From JBKECF01 sp047974375 (GTDB lineage: Bacteria > Bacillota > Clostridia > Lachnospirales > CAMZNU01): a DNA stretch of 64,000 nt. The notes below the pieces were generated by a model. It was not told the DNA's origin. It did not search any database and saw only the letters and a list, made by a program, of their open reading frames with translations. Shown piece after piece: positions 18,297 to 27,557 of the stretch (its first letter is position 1; each line of letters begins with the position of its first letter). A program made the translations under genes and the position numbers. The stretch is from positions 1 to 64,000 of the forward strand of contig JBKECF010000029.1 in the NCBI GenBank assembly GCA_047974375.1. The letters run 5' to 3'.

Positions 18297-21200
18297 ATGT
18301 TTTTAGAGTTGGAAAAATGGACAAGAAGAGTAGAGGAAATAAAAAATTATATCTATAAAGAAATTAAGCCCATAGAAAATTTTATTGCAATGGAAGATAC
18401 AGAGGAAGAAATTTTTAAAGATGTGCCAGATTTTAAAGATACATATACTTTAAGTGTAGGGGATACTTGGGTAGGAAGAGATAGATATGTGTGGCTTACA
18501 AAGGAAATTGATGTTCCTACTAGTTGGAAAGATAAAATTATTTTAGGTTGTTTCGATTTTGGCAAAACTGGTGGTGGAACAAATTCAGGATTTGAATCCT
18601 TAGTTTATTTAAATGGCAAGGCGTATCAAGGTATGGATATGAATCATAAGGAGATTTTTATACCTAATGAACTTTGTGGCACTACTATAAATTTAACTTT
18701 TCGACTGTGGTCAGGTTTGGAAGGTGGAGGAGTTAGAACTGAGCAAGAGCATAAAATTAAAGATGCCAAACTTTGTATATTAGATAAAAAAACAGATGAT
18801 TTTTATTACAACACTAAAATAGTATTAGACACAATAAAAATTTTAGATGTAAATAGCGAGGAATATGTAGACTTATGTAAAATATTAGGTAAAGCTTTTA
18901 ATATACTTAATTGGAGAAACAAAGGTTCAGAAGAATTTTATACAAGTATACATGAAGCTAATATTTTTATAGAACAGGAACTTGATAAATTCCAAAAGAA
19001 AACGGATATAACAATTACATGCGTAGGTCATACTCATATAGATGTGGCATGGCTATGGCGTTTAAAACATACAAGAGAAAAAGCTATTCGTTCTTTTTCT
19101 ACAGTTCTTAGACTTATGGAGAAGTACCCAGACTATATATTTTTACAAAGTCAACCACAACTTTATGAATATATTAAAAATGACCATCCTCAGTTATTTG
19201 AAGAAATTAAGGAAAAAGTTAAAGAAGGCAGATGGGAAGTTGACGGTGCTATGTGGCTAGAAGCTGATTGCAACGTTATTTCTGGGGAATCTATGGTAAG
19301 GCAAATCCTTGTAGGAACAAATTTCGTAAAAGAAAATTTTGGCACAGACATGAGCTACTTGTGGTTACCAGATGTATTTGGTTATTCATGGGCAATGCCA
19401 CAAATACTAAAAAAATCTAATATAAAAACTTTTGCTACAACTAAAATAAGTTGGAACCAATACAATAGAATGCCTAATGATACTTTTTATTGGAAAGGTA
19501 TAGATGGAACAGAAATATTAACATATTTTATAACAACTCCAGAAACTGGCTTTAGCGATACAAGTTTTTTTGCAACCTACAATGGTAAAGTTACACCAAG
19601 AACTGTTTCAGGTGCATGGAAAGCTTATAGAGATAAAAAAATAAATAAAGATTTGCTAATTTCCTACGGTTATGGCGATGGCGGTGGTGGAGTAAGTAGG
19701 GATATGTTGGAACATATTAATAAAATAGATAAAATACCTTCTTTGCCAAATATTAAAACAGGTAAGGCAAGAGATTTTTTTGAAAAAGTGCATAAAGCTG
19801 TAGAATCTACAGAAGAATATGTACACACATGGGATGGCGAATTATATTTAGAGTACCATAGAGGAACATACACAACTCAAGGTTACAATAAAAAAATGAA
19901 CAGAAAGCTAGAGCTTCTATACAGAAATACTGAAATGTTAAAAACTATGGAAGCTTTAAGTGGTGGTTGGAATGGATACCCTGGCAAAGAACTTTTGGAG
20001 GGTTGGAAAATAATTTTAAGAAACCAATTCCACGACATTATACCAGGATCTTCCATAAGAGAAGTATATGAGGACTCTACAATTGAATATGCACAGTGCG
20101 AGGAAATAGCTACAAAGGAAAGAAATTCTGCCCTTAAGGTTTTAGGAAGTGAAAAAAATAATAGTTATGCTATTTTTAATTCATCAAATTGGGAATATTC
20201 TGCGCCAGTGCACATATATGATAACTTCCAAAAAATGGGCAATTGGTATGTAGATGGAAAAATAACAAGTTCCCAAAAAATAAATGACCATTGGGAAGTG
20301 TATGTAGATAAAATAAAGCCTACTAGTTTTAAAAACTTTACTTTTATTGAAGAAAGCAGAGATTATAAAGTTGAGTCACCAGATGAAATAGAAACAAATA
20401 TTTACAAAATTAAATGGAACGAAGTAGGTCAACTTACTTCAATTTATGATAAAGAATGCCATAGGGAGGTTTTAAGTAATAAAGGTAATATACTACAAAT
20501 ATTTGAGGATAAGCCTATTAATTTTGACGCATGGGATATTGATATTTTCTATCAAGAAAAAATGCGAGAAATAAATGACTTAATAAGTATAGAAGTCGAA
20601 AAAGGCGATTTATGTCATGTTGTTAATTTTAAATGGAAATATGATAAATCCACAATAGAACAAACTATGGTTGTATATAATACTTCCAGAAAAATTGAAT
20701 TTAGAACAAAAGTAGATTGGCATCAAAGGCAAGAGCTTATGAAGGTAGCTTTTAATGTAGATGTAAGAGCAACAGAGGCAACTTATCAAATTCAATATGG
20801 TAATGTAAAACGCAAAACTAATTGGAATACAAGTTGGGACTATGCCAAGTTTGAAAGCTGTGCACACCAGTGGGCGGATATTTCTGAAAAGAATTATGGT
20901 ATTGCTTTAATGAACGACTGTAAATATGGATATGACATAAAGGATAGTACCTTAAGAATGTCATTGTTAAAATCCTCCATTGAGCCGGATACAGAAGCTG
21001 ACCAAGGGGAACATGAATTTGTTTATGCTATTTATCCACACGAAAAAGATTTTGTTGATGGTAAAGTGGAACAAGAAGCTTGGAGCTTAAACGAAAAGTT
21101 TATAGCTGTAGAGGGTGAATATGAAGAAAAATCTCTTTTAATAATAGAAAATGAAAATATAGTTTTAGATAGTATTAAAAAGGCGGAAAACGAAGATGTT

Positions 21201-21383
21201 GTTATTGTGCGTTTCCATGAGTACACAGGCGGAAGACAAAAAGTAAAAATAAATACAGGCTTCAAAGTAAAAAAATGGGCGGAAAGCGATTTAATAGAAA
21301 ACCCTATAGAGCCTTTAAAAGATTGCGAAATTGAATTGGAAGTAAAACCTTATGAAATAAAAACATTATATATTCAAGTTTAA
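18297..21383 (+). CDS. Alpha-mannosidase, GH38
   Basis: This retaining exo-alpha-mannosidase of 1028 residues matches the full length of bacterial class II GH38 enzymes. An N-terminal beta domain is followed by the catalytic domain: zinc-binding HIDVAWLW (247-254), the likely nucleophile Asp324 in MWLEADCNV, LWLPDVFGYSWAMPQIL, and later RNQFHDIIPGSSI. C-terminal beta-sandwich domains follow. There is no signal peptide, so the enzyme is cytoplasmic and should trim imported oligosaccharides. AAGGAGG precedes the ATG. The gene stands alone, with no transporter next to it. Confidence 0.93.
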   Translation: MFLELEKWTRRVEEIKNYIYKEIKPIENFIAMEDTEEEIFKDVPDFKDTYTLSVGDTWVGRDRYVWLTKEIDVPTSWKDKIILGCFDFGKTGGGTNSGFESLVYLNGKAYQGMDMNHKEIFIPNELCGTTINLTFRLWSGLEGGGVRTEQEHKIKDAKLCILDKKTDDFYYNTKIVLDTIKILDVNSEEYVDLCKILGKAFNILNWRNKGSEEFYTSIHEANIFIEQELDKFQKKTDITITCVGHTHIDVAWLWRLKHTREKAIRSFSTVLRLMEKYPDYIFLQSQPQLYEYIKNDHPQLFEEIKEKVKEGRWEVDGAMWLEADCNVISGESMVRQILVGTNFVKENFGTDMSYLWLPDVFGYSWAMPQILKKSNIKTFATTKISWNQYNRMPNDTFYWKGIDGTEILTYFITTPETGFSDTSFFATYNGKVTPRTVSGAWKAYRDKKINKDLLISYGYGDGGGGVSRDMLEHINKIDKIPSLPNIKTGKARDFFEKVHKAVESTEEYVHTWDGELYLEYHRGTYTTQGYNKKMNRKLELLYRNTEMLKTMEALSGGWNGYPGKELLEGWKIILRNQFHDIIPGSSIREVYEDSTIEYAQCEEIATKERNSALKVLGSEKNNSYAIFNSSNWEYSAPVHIYDNFQKMGNWYVDGKITSSQKINDHWEVYVDKIKPTSFKNFTFIEESRDYKVESPDEIETNIYKIKWNEVGQLTSIYDKECHREVLSNKGNILQIFEDKPINFDAWDIDIFYQEKMREINDLISIEVEKGDLCHVVNFKWKYDKSTIEQTMVVYNTSRKIEFRTKVDWHQRQELMKVAFNVDVRATEATYQIQYGNVKRKTNWNTSWDYAKFESCAHQWADISEKNYGIALMNDCKYGYDIKDSTLRMSLLKSSIEPDTEADQGEHEFVYAIYPHEKDFVDGKVEQEAWSLNEKFIAVEGEYEEKSLLIIENENIVLDSIKKAENEDVVIVRFHEYTGGRQKVKINTGFKVKKWAESDLIENPIEPLKDCEIELEVKPYEIKTLYIQV

Positions 21384-21455
21384 AAAATAAAATGGAACTT
21401 TAGTAAAATTTAACCGTTATATAAGAAACAGAAAAAATTATCTATGGAGGAAATT

Positions 21456-22472
21456 ATGAAAAAATTAGTAACATTAACATTACTTGCAGCTATGTCAACA
21501 TCAACATTGGTTATGGCAGAAGGCGTAACGGCAGTTGCTACACCTAACTTACTTATTTCAAGTAATGAGAATAATTTGGTGCCAGCACGTGAGTTCGGCG
21601 AAGGTGCAGGGTATAATGTAAAATGGGACGGTAAATTACGTTCAATTACTTTTGAAAAAGAAGATGGTACTTACACTGCTTACTTAGATTCAAATGTATA
21701 TGATGTAAAAGGTGAGGAAGTTACTTTAGAGGATGAAACTGTGCTTAAGGAAGATATGGCATACATACCAAATAGCTTTAAAGATATACTTGTAGAGCCA
21801 AAGTCAACTCCTCTTATACCTCTTGAGTCAATTCCAACAGAAGAACTGGCTACATTGCCACTTGCGCCATTAGTACCATCGGAACCAGCTGAAGCAACAA
21901 CAGCACCTGTAGAAAAAATAGAAGATGCTATTATGGATGTAGATGCTGCTGAGAAAATATGTGAAACAGTTAATTTGAAAATGGAAGAGTTAACTAAGGA
22001 ACAAGTAAAAGCTAACGAGGAGTACAAAACGGCATATTTAGAAACAGGAGGCACAATAGAAGAATATAAAGAGCCAAGTTATGAAGTTGGATATGAAATT
22101 TTAGAACAAAACGAAGATTATATCTCTGTAAAAGTTTATAGATATCAAGCTTTAGCTTCCTCTTTTACAGAGGAAATATATTATAATTTTAATTCAAAAA
22201 CTAGCGAAATAATAAAATTAGAAGATGTGCTAGGTTCAAAGTATGCTGAGTATGTAAAAGAATCTGTACTAATGATGGCGGCAAATAGAGAAGAAAAAGA
22301 TTCAGAGAAATATAATTATGATGAAACTTTGTTAGAAGACTTAGTAATAGATGAAAATACATCTTTTTATTTAAATAAAGATGGAAATGTAGTTGTAGTA
22401 TTTGATAAATACGAAATAGCTGCAGGTGCTTATGGAGCACAGGAGTTTATAATTCCAAGTGTAACTAAATAA
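21456..22472 (+). CDS. Secreted copper-amine-oxidase-N-like / DUF3298 protein
   Basis: This exported protein has 338 residues. The signal peptide MKKLVTLTLLAAMSTSTLVMA is cleaved near residue 22. Residues about 30-105 are like the copper amine oxidase N-terminal domain (PF07833), a wall-associated fold (LVPAREFGEGAGYNVKWDG, then AYIPNSF). A Pro/Ala/Glu-rich linker follows. Residues about 230-338 resemble DUF3298/RsiV-like domains (EEIYYNFNSKTSEI; a final AAGAYGAQEFIIP). The start at 21456 is chosen because GGAGG lies 5-6 nt upstream; the ATG at 21444 has no such site. Function unknown, probably cell-surface. Confidence 0.75.
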   Translation: MKKLVTLTLLAAMSTSTLVMAEGVTAVATPNLLISSNENNLVPAREFGEGAGYNVKWDGKLRSITFEKEDGTYTAYLDSNVYDVKGEEVTLEDETVLKEDMAYIPNSFKDILVEPKSTPLIPLESIPTEELATLPLAPLVPSEPAEATTAPVEKIEDAIMDVDAAEKICETVNLKMEELTKEQVKANEEYKTAYLETGGTIEEYKEPSYEVGYEILEQNEDYISVKVYRYQALASSFTEEIYYNFNSKTSEIIKLEDVLGSKYAEYVKESVLMMAANREEKDSEKYNYDETLLEDLVIDENTSFYLNKDGNVVVVFDKYEIAAGAYGAQEFIIPSVTK

Positions 22473-22487
22473 TATCATTTCCAATAA

Positions 22488-22536
22488 AAAACCCCACCTT
22501 ACATAAAGTCAAAAACTTTATGTAAGGTGGGGTTTT
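22488..22536 (+). terminator. Rho-independent terminator
   Basis: A 22-bp perfect stem (22488-22509 with 22515-22536, AAAACCCCACC... and ...GGTGGGGTTTT) follows the secreted-protein gene, with a 5-nt loop and terminal T-run. Confidence 0.9.
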
Positions 22537-22615
22537 GATTTAAAGAAAATAGATTTTTAGATAAAAACATGCTATAATCCTTGGAGAAATAAATAAAATA
22601 TAAATGAGGTATAAT

Positions 22616-23368
22616 ATGAAAAAAATATTAAGATCGTTATATTGGTATGTAGGTTTTTATTTTGGTCTAGTCTGGCATTATCCGCAGATTATGGGATATA
22701 AAAAAAAGCAAAAGGGAATGACTCTAGAGGAGTTTGATTGGCATGTTTACTATGGGGTTTCCAGTTGGGCCAATGGTTTAGTTCGACGAGCTGCAGCTAA
22801 TGTAATATTGGAGGGCAATAGAAATTATCCAGATGGTCCTGTTTTATTTGTAAGTAACCATCAAAGTAATTTAGATAATGCAGTTATAATGAAGTATGTG
22901 GAAAAACCAAAAGGCTTTGTTTCTAAATTATCCATTAGAAAATCGCCAATACTTGGTACATGGATGGTTTGGATGAATTCTCTTTTTATAAATAGAGAAG
23001 ACCCAAAAAAAGCTGGCAAGTCACTTTTAAAAGGGGTAGAAACTTTAAAAGAAGGACATTCCCTTGTTATATACCCAACGGGAACTAGAACTAAGTCCAA
23101 TGAAATTGGGGAGTTTAAAGGTGGTGCTTTTTTAATGGCAACAAAGGCCAAAGTTCCAATTATACCTATTACTCTGTATGATACTCATATGCTTTGTGAG
23201 GGAAATGGTAATTTTATTGTTCCTCGTACTGTTAGAATTTTTATTCACGATCCAATAGAAACAAAGGATTTAACAAAAGCTGAGGGGAAAGAACTTCCAA
23301 ACATTGTTCATAAACTTATGGAAGAAAAAGTTAAAGAGTTTGACTTGGAAAAAGCGTTAGAAAACTAA
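22616..23368 (+). CDS. plsC: 1-acyl-sn-glycerol-3-phosphate acyltransferase (PlsC family)
   Basis: This protein transfers an acyl chain to lysophosphatidic acid, giving phosphatidic acid, at the membrane. It has 250 residues. The acyltransferase block is SNHQSNLD (His-x4-Asp), followed by FINRED, a YPTGTRTKS segment (usually EGTRS) and VPIIPITL. An N-terminal hydrophobic stretch anchors it. The start at 22616 has GAGGT 5 nt upstream and is preferred over the ATG at 22604. An extended -10 (TGCTATAAT) lies about 40 nt upstream. Confidence 0.88.
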   Translation: MKKILRSLYWYVGFYFGLVWHYPQIMGYKKKQKGMTLEEFDWHVYYGVSSWANGLVRRAAANVILEGNRNYPDGPVLFVSNHQSNLDNAVIMKYVEKPKGFVSKLSIRKSPILGTWMVWMNSLFINREDPKKAGKSLLKGVETLKEGHSLVIYPTGTRTKSNEIGEFKGGAFLMATKAKVPIIPITLYDTHMLCEGNGNFIVPRTVRIFIHDPIETKDLTKAEGKELPNIVHKLMEEKVKEFDLEKALEN

Positions 23369-23376
23369 ATTGTTGC

Positions 23377-23411
23377 ACTGTCCTAAAGTATATCTTTTGG
23401 GCAGTTTTTTT
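23377..23411 (+). terminator. Rho-independent terminator
   Basis: ACTGTCC (23377-23383) pairs with GGGCAGT (23399-23405), with one G-U pair, followed directly by a T-run. It lies between plsC and the ATP-grasp gene. The ATP-grasp ribosome site overlaps its end. Confidence 0.7.
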
Positions 23412-23421
23412 AAGGAGAAAT

Positions 23422-24189
23422 ATGAAAGGAATACTAATTTACAATAAAGAGGATTATGAATTAAATGTAACTTTTGGAAAATGGCTTATTGATGAGTTCG
23501 GTGCCCTGGGCGTTGAGCTAAAAGTTGTTTTTACGGAAAATATTTATAATATGGATTTTGATTTTGCTATAAATAGAAGCCGTAATATAGATATAAGTTT
23601 GCTGTGTCAATTAAATAATATACCAGTTTTTAACAATTCCCAAATAACTCTTTTAGGAAATAATAAACTAATGGCATATAATTATGCAAAAATACTAGGA
23701 TTAAATATTTTACCTGTACTTTTAAAAGATGAAGAACAAATGATAGCCAAACCAAACCACGGCCATGGAGGTGAAGGCATAAGACTAGTAAATAAAATAA
23801 ACCACGGTCTAATTTACCAGCAATACAAGAAAATAATAGGTGATGTAAGGTTTTATATAATTAATAATGAATTAATTGCCAGTGTAATACGAACAAATAG
23901 CAATTCTATAGTAAGCAATTTTTCTAAAGGTGGAAATGTTGAAGTTTACAAGCCTACTGGAGATGAGTTAGCTATATTAAATACATTTAAAAGTCAGTTA
24001 GACATAGATTATTGCGGCATAGATTTTTTAAAAACAGAAGACGATTTTTATTTCAATGAAATAGAAGATGTTGTTGGAAGTAGAATGCTAAGTCACTTAA
24101 AAATGAATAATACAGGAACGTTATTTGCAAAACATATTTATAATAAGCTAAATACAAGGCTAAATATATATAATGAAACTAAAAAATGA
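23422..24189 (+). CDS. ATP-grasp ligase, RimK-like
   Basis: This 255-residue protein has an ATP-grasp fold: a pre-ATP-grasp region (1-85), the lysine/glycine-rich loop AKPNHGHGGEG, IGDVRFYII, then a metal-binding end YFNEIEDVVGSRML. This class couples a carboxylate to an amine with ATP, often adding glutamate or other amino acids. The protein is short for RimK and the substrate cannot be told. AAGGAG precedes the ATG. It is flanked by a terminator and by the liv promoter, so it is probably transcribed with or after plsC. Confidence 0.7.
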   Translation: MKGILIYNKEDYELNVTFGKWLIDEFGALGVELKVVFTENIYNMDFDFAINRSRNIDISLLCQLNNIPVFNNSQITLLGNNKLMAYNYAKILGLNILPVLLKDEEQMIAKPNHGHGGEGIRLVNKINHGLIYQQYKKIIGDVRFYIINNELIASVIRTNSNSIVSNFSKGGNVEVYKPTGDELAILNTFKSQLDIDYCGIDFLKTEDDFYFNEIEDVVGSRMLSHLKMNNTGTLFAKHIYNKLNTRLNIYNETKK

Positions 24190-24229
24190 ATTTAAATCAA
24201 AAAAAAGTGCATAAATTTGTATAAAATGG

Positions 24230-24258
24230 TTGACCGTTCTACTTCTAACCTATATAAT
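24230..24258 (+). promoter_or_regulatory. Promoter of the liv operon
   Basis: TTGACC (24230-24235), a 17-nt spacer and a perfect TATAAT (24253-24258) stand about 60 nt ahead of livK. Confidence 0.8.
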
Positions 24259-24316
24259 AAATTTCATCAAGATTTTAAAAAGATATAAAATGATTCCAAA
24301 AAAGAGGAGAAAAATA

Positions 24317-25510
24317 ATGAAATTTAAGAAAATAGGAAGTTTAGCAATTGCAAGTTTTGTGGCGGTAACATTCACGGCGTGCTCGGGTGGGGCAACTGCT
24401 GGAGGCGATGCACCTAGCGAAAATACTAGTAAAAGCGAGGCAAGTGACACATCGGCAGATGCAGAGGCAAGTACTGGTACAGAAACAATAAAAATAGGTA
24501 GTGTAGGACCTTTAACAGGACCAAATGCTCAATATGGTAACGAAACATTTAATGGTGTTAATTTAGCTTTCGAAGAAAGCGGATTAGATGTTGAATTTAT
24601 TACTTATGATGATAAGGCAGATCCTGCCGAAGCAACAAATCTTTACCAAAGGTTAGTAAGTAATGATGGAGTAAATTTATTTTTAGGTGCAGTAACTTCC
24701 GGTTCTACGGCAGCTGTAGCTAGTGCATCACAAGCTGACGGCATACCTGTTCTTTCACCAACAGCAACTCAAGATGATGTAACTTTATTAGGTGACAATG
24801 TTTTTAGAGCTTGTTTTAAGGATTCATTCCAAGGTGAAGTATTAGCTAAATATGCTTTTGAAGAATTAGGAATAACTTCCACAGCTGTTTTATATAACAA
24901 TGCATTAGACTATTCAACAGGATTAGCAGAAGCTTTTGAAACTACTTTTGTAAGCCTTGGCGGTGAAGTAGTTGCATCTGAATCTTATTCTGATACGGAC
25001 GTTGATTTTAAAACACAACTTAATGGTATTGCGGCGAAAGAGCCCCAAGCGCTTTTCTTGCCAGACTATTACGAAAAAATCGCTTTATTAGGTAAGCAAG
25101 TACATGACTTAGGTATGGATGTTACATTATTAGGTGCTGATGGTTGGATAGGTGTTATGGATGTTGTAGAAGACCCTGCTTATTTAAATGGTGCATATGT
25201 AGTTAATAACTTTTCAACAGAAGATGAAACTCCAATTGTACAAGAGTTTATAGCAAACTATACAGAAAAATATGGTGTTGCTCCTACAGGATTTTCTGCT
25301 TCTGGTTACGATGCAGCTAAAATCGCTTTAGATGCAATAGAGCGTGCAGGTAGCACAGATTATGACGCAATTATTAATGCCCTTAAAGAAACGAACATTG
25401 ATTCTGTAGGTGGTAATATTACATTTGACGAAAATGGTGATCCATTAAAAGGTGCTCTTATTTTAGAAGTAATAGATGGTACTATGACATTAGTAAATAA
25501 AACTAACTAG
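24317..25510 (+). CDS. livK: Branched-chain amino acid ABC transporter, substrate-binding lipoprotein
   Basis: This extracytoplasmic receptor of 397 residues is anchored by lipid at Cys22 (lipobox FTAC). An Asp/Ser/Glu-rich linker follows. The Leu/Ile/Val-binding fold begins IKIGSVGPLTGPNAQYGN and includes LGAVTSGSTAAVASASQ and TGFSASGYDAAKIALDA. The start at 24317 has AGAGGAG upstream; further upstream ATGs have none. It is separated from the permease genes by a 158-bp gap with a hairpin, which should favour more receptor than permease. Confidence 0.9.
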   Translation: MKFKKIGSLAIASFVAVTFTACSGGATAGGDAPSENTSKSEASDTSADAEASTGTETIKIGSVGPLTGPNAQYGNETFNGVNLAFEESGLDVEFITYDDKADPAEATNLYQRLVSNDGVNLFLGAVTSGSTAAVASASQADGIPVLSPTATQDDVTLLGDNVFRACFKDSFQGEVLAKYAFEELGITSTAVLYNNALDYSTGLAEAFETTFVSLGGEVVASESYSDTDVDFKTQLNGIAAKEPQALFLPDYYEKIALLGKQVHDLGMDVTLLGADGWIGVMDVVEDPAYLNGAYVVNNFSTEDETPIVQEFIANYTEKYGVAPTGFSASGYDAAKIALDAIERAGSTDYDAIINALKETNIDSVGGNITFDENGDPLKGALILEVIDGTMTLVNKTN

Positions 25511-25590
25511 TCTATCTTGAATAATTTACAATTTAATAAGTTTGGCTTATTAGGGATTACTTGTACATAACAGTCTTATATAGTATAGAT

Positions 25591-25636
25591 AGGTTGTCTT
25601 TTAATGATTTTTCATTTTGGACAACCTTGTTTGTTT
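25591..25636 (+). terminator. Intra-operon hairpin between livK and livH
   Basis: AGGTTGTC (25591-25598) pairs with GACAACCT (25620-25627), followed by a T-rich tail TGTTTGTTTGT. It is probably a partial terminator that lowers livHMGF relative to livK. Confidence 0.55.
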
Positions 25637-25668
25637 GTGTACAAAAAAATAAAAATATGGAGGTAATT

Positions 25669-26550
25669 ATGGAATTTATAAACCAGCTAATAAATGGCTT
25701 AAGTCTTGGTAGTATTTATGCCTTAGTTGCAATAGGCTATACCATGGTTTATGGAATAGTGCAATTAATAAATTTTGCCCATGGCGATATAATCATGCTA
25801 GGCTCATACATAATGCTGGGTATAATGATGGCAGTAGGTATGCCCTTTATTTTAGCACTTGTATTGTCTATGTTAATATGTGCATGTTTAGGTATGGCTA
25901 TAGAAAAAATAGCTTACAAACCTTTAAGAAGTGCAGAAAGAATTACTGCTTTAATAACTGCTATAGGTGTAAGTATTTTTTTACAAAATGCTGTTATGCT
26001 AGTTGCAGGCTCAAGAAGCCAAACTTTTACAACGCCGTTATCTGGTTCTGTAGAAGTTTTTGGACAAAATATTTCAATAATTTCAATTATAACAATAGTG
26101 GCAGCTATGGTTTCCATGGTAGTCTTATCTTTATTTATTAAATATACAAAAATGGGAAAGGCGATGCGTGCTGTGTCGGAAGACCATGGCGCAGCAACAT
26201 TAATGGGAGTAAATATAAATACAACTATATCAATTACTTTTGCTATTGGTTCTGCTTTAGCTGTAATAGCAGGTGCTTTATTTAGTTCTGCCTATCCGGT
26301 TTTATCACCAACTATGGGTTCTTTGTTTGGCTTAAAAGCCTTTGTAGCTGCTGTAATAGGTGGTATAGGCAATTTAGCAGGTGCTATGATAGGTGGTATT
26401 TTATTAGGAGTATTAGAAAATACAGCTAAATTTATATTGCCATCTGATTATTCTGCATTATCTGATGCAATATCATTTTTAGTGCTTATTATAGTTTTAT
26501 TATTTAAGCCAAGTGGTATATTAGGTAAGCATATTAAAGAGAAGGTGTAG
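25669..26550 (+). CDS. livH: Branched-chain amino acid ABC transporter permease
   Basis: This inner-membrane permease of 293 residues has about eight hydrophobic segments. Family motifs are NGLSLGSIYALVAIGYTMVYG, INFAHGDIIMLG at the N-terminus and AVIGGIGNLAGAMIGG near the end, which couples to the ATPases. The start at 25669 is chosen because ATGGAGGTAATT supplies the ribosome site; the longer upstream frame has no family similarity. Confidence 0.92.
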   Translation: MEFINQLINGLSLGSIYALVAIGYTMVYGIVQLINFAHGDIIMLGSYIMLGIMMAVGMPFILALVLSMLICACLGMAIEKIAYKPLRSAERITALITAIGVSIFLQNAVMLVAGSRSQTFTTPLSGSVEVFGQNISIISIITIVAAMVSMVVLSLFIKYTKMGKAMRAVSEDHGAATLMGVNINTTISITFAIGSALAVIAGALFSSAYPVLSPTMGSLFGLKAFVAAVIGGIGNLAGAMIGGILLGVLENTAKFILPSDYSALSDAISFLVLIIVLLFKPSGILGKHIKEKV

Positions 26551-26557
26551 GTGGCAA

Positions 26558-27556
26558 ATGAAAATATTAAAATATAAAAAAGTATTGTTTTTCTTAGTAG
26601 CTTGTGCCGCTGTGTACTTTACCTTAATTACTTTAATGAGCACAGGCTATATAAATAACTTTTATCAAGGTTTGCTTATTACAATTTTTATAAATATTAT
26701 TTTAGTAGCAAGTTTAAATTTAACTATGGGATTTTTAGGGCAGTTGGCTCTAGGGCATGCAGGTTTTATGGCCGTAGGTGCCTATACATCAGCCTTAATA
26801 ATTGAACAATTTAGGAATATTTTTGGCGATGACATAAATTATATATTTTTCGACTTAGGTTTTTTTCAATTGCCTATACATTTAATGTGGTTTGGCATTA
26901 TTTTTGGTGGTTTAGTGGCTGTTGTTTTTGGTGTAATAATTGGAGTGCCAACATTAAGGCTTCATGGTGACTATTTAGCTATTGTTACTCTTGCCTTTAA
27001 TGAAATAATAAAAAGCGTTTTAAATGTTCTACCTTTTACCGGTGGAGCTAAGGGTATGCTTGGTATACCTAAATATACAACTTTTAATGTATCTTTTATA
27101 GCATGTGTTATATGTTTGTCTTCTATATTTTTATTAATAAAATCACGTCATGGACGAGCTATTATTTCCATAAGAGAAGATGAAATAGCAGCAGAGGCAT
27201 CGGGAATAAATACAGTGTATTATAAATTATTTGCATTTTGTTTCTCCGCCTTTTTTGCTGGAGTTGCTGGTAGTTTATATGCGCATTACTTTACATACTT
27301 ATCACCAAGTGATTTTGACTTTAATAAATCTATAGAAATAGCTATAATGACTGTTTTTGGTGGTTTATCAAATTTATATGGTTCTATTGTGTCAGCAACT
27401 GTGCTTACAGCTTTACCACAAATCTTAATACCGCTACAAAAATGGCGTATGCTTATATATTCGGTAATATTAATTTTATTTATGGTACTACGTGCCAATG
27501 GTACTCTAGACTTAATGAAGTTAAAGTTAAAAAGAAATAATAAAAAGGAGGTTTAA
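26558..27556 (+). CDS. livM: Branched-chain amino acid ABC transporter permease
   Basis: This is the second permease subunit, with 332 residues and about nine to ten hydrophobic segments. LNLTMGFLGQLALGHAGFMAVGAY and TLRLHGDYLAIVTLAFNEI are family marks, and a VFGGLSNLYGSI coupling loop follows. The start is 7 nt after livH. A charged tail (KLKLKRNNKKEV) ends the protein. Confidence 0.92.
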   Translation: MKILKYKKVLFFLVACAAVYFTLITLMSTGYINNFYQGLLITIFINIILVASLNLTMGFLGQLALGHAGFMAVGAYTSALIIEQFRNIFGDDINYIFFDLGFFQLPIHLMWFGIIFGGLVAVVFGVIIGVPTLRLHGDYLAIVTLAFNEIIKSVLNVLPFTGGAKGMLGIPKYTTFNVSFIACVICLSSIFLLIKSRHGRAIISIREDEIAAEASGINTVYYKLFAFCFSAFFAGVAGSLYAHYFTYLSPSDFDFNKSIEIAIMTVFGGLSNLYGSIVSATVLTALPQILIPLQKWRMLIYSVILILFMVLRANGTLDLMKLKLKRNNKKEV

Positions 27557-27557
27557 A

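Noticed and set aside
21680..22054. Minus-strand open frame of 124 codons, Ser-rich
   Set aside because: It is the antisense shadow of the secreted CAO-like protein; its low complexity mirrors the Pro/Ala/Glu linker.
25561..25668. N-terminal extension of livH (MYITVLYSIDRLSFN and onward)
   Set aside because: It spans the intra-operon hairpin and has no ribosome site; the family start is at 25669.
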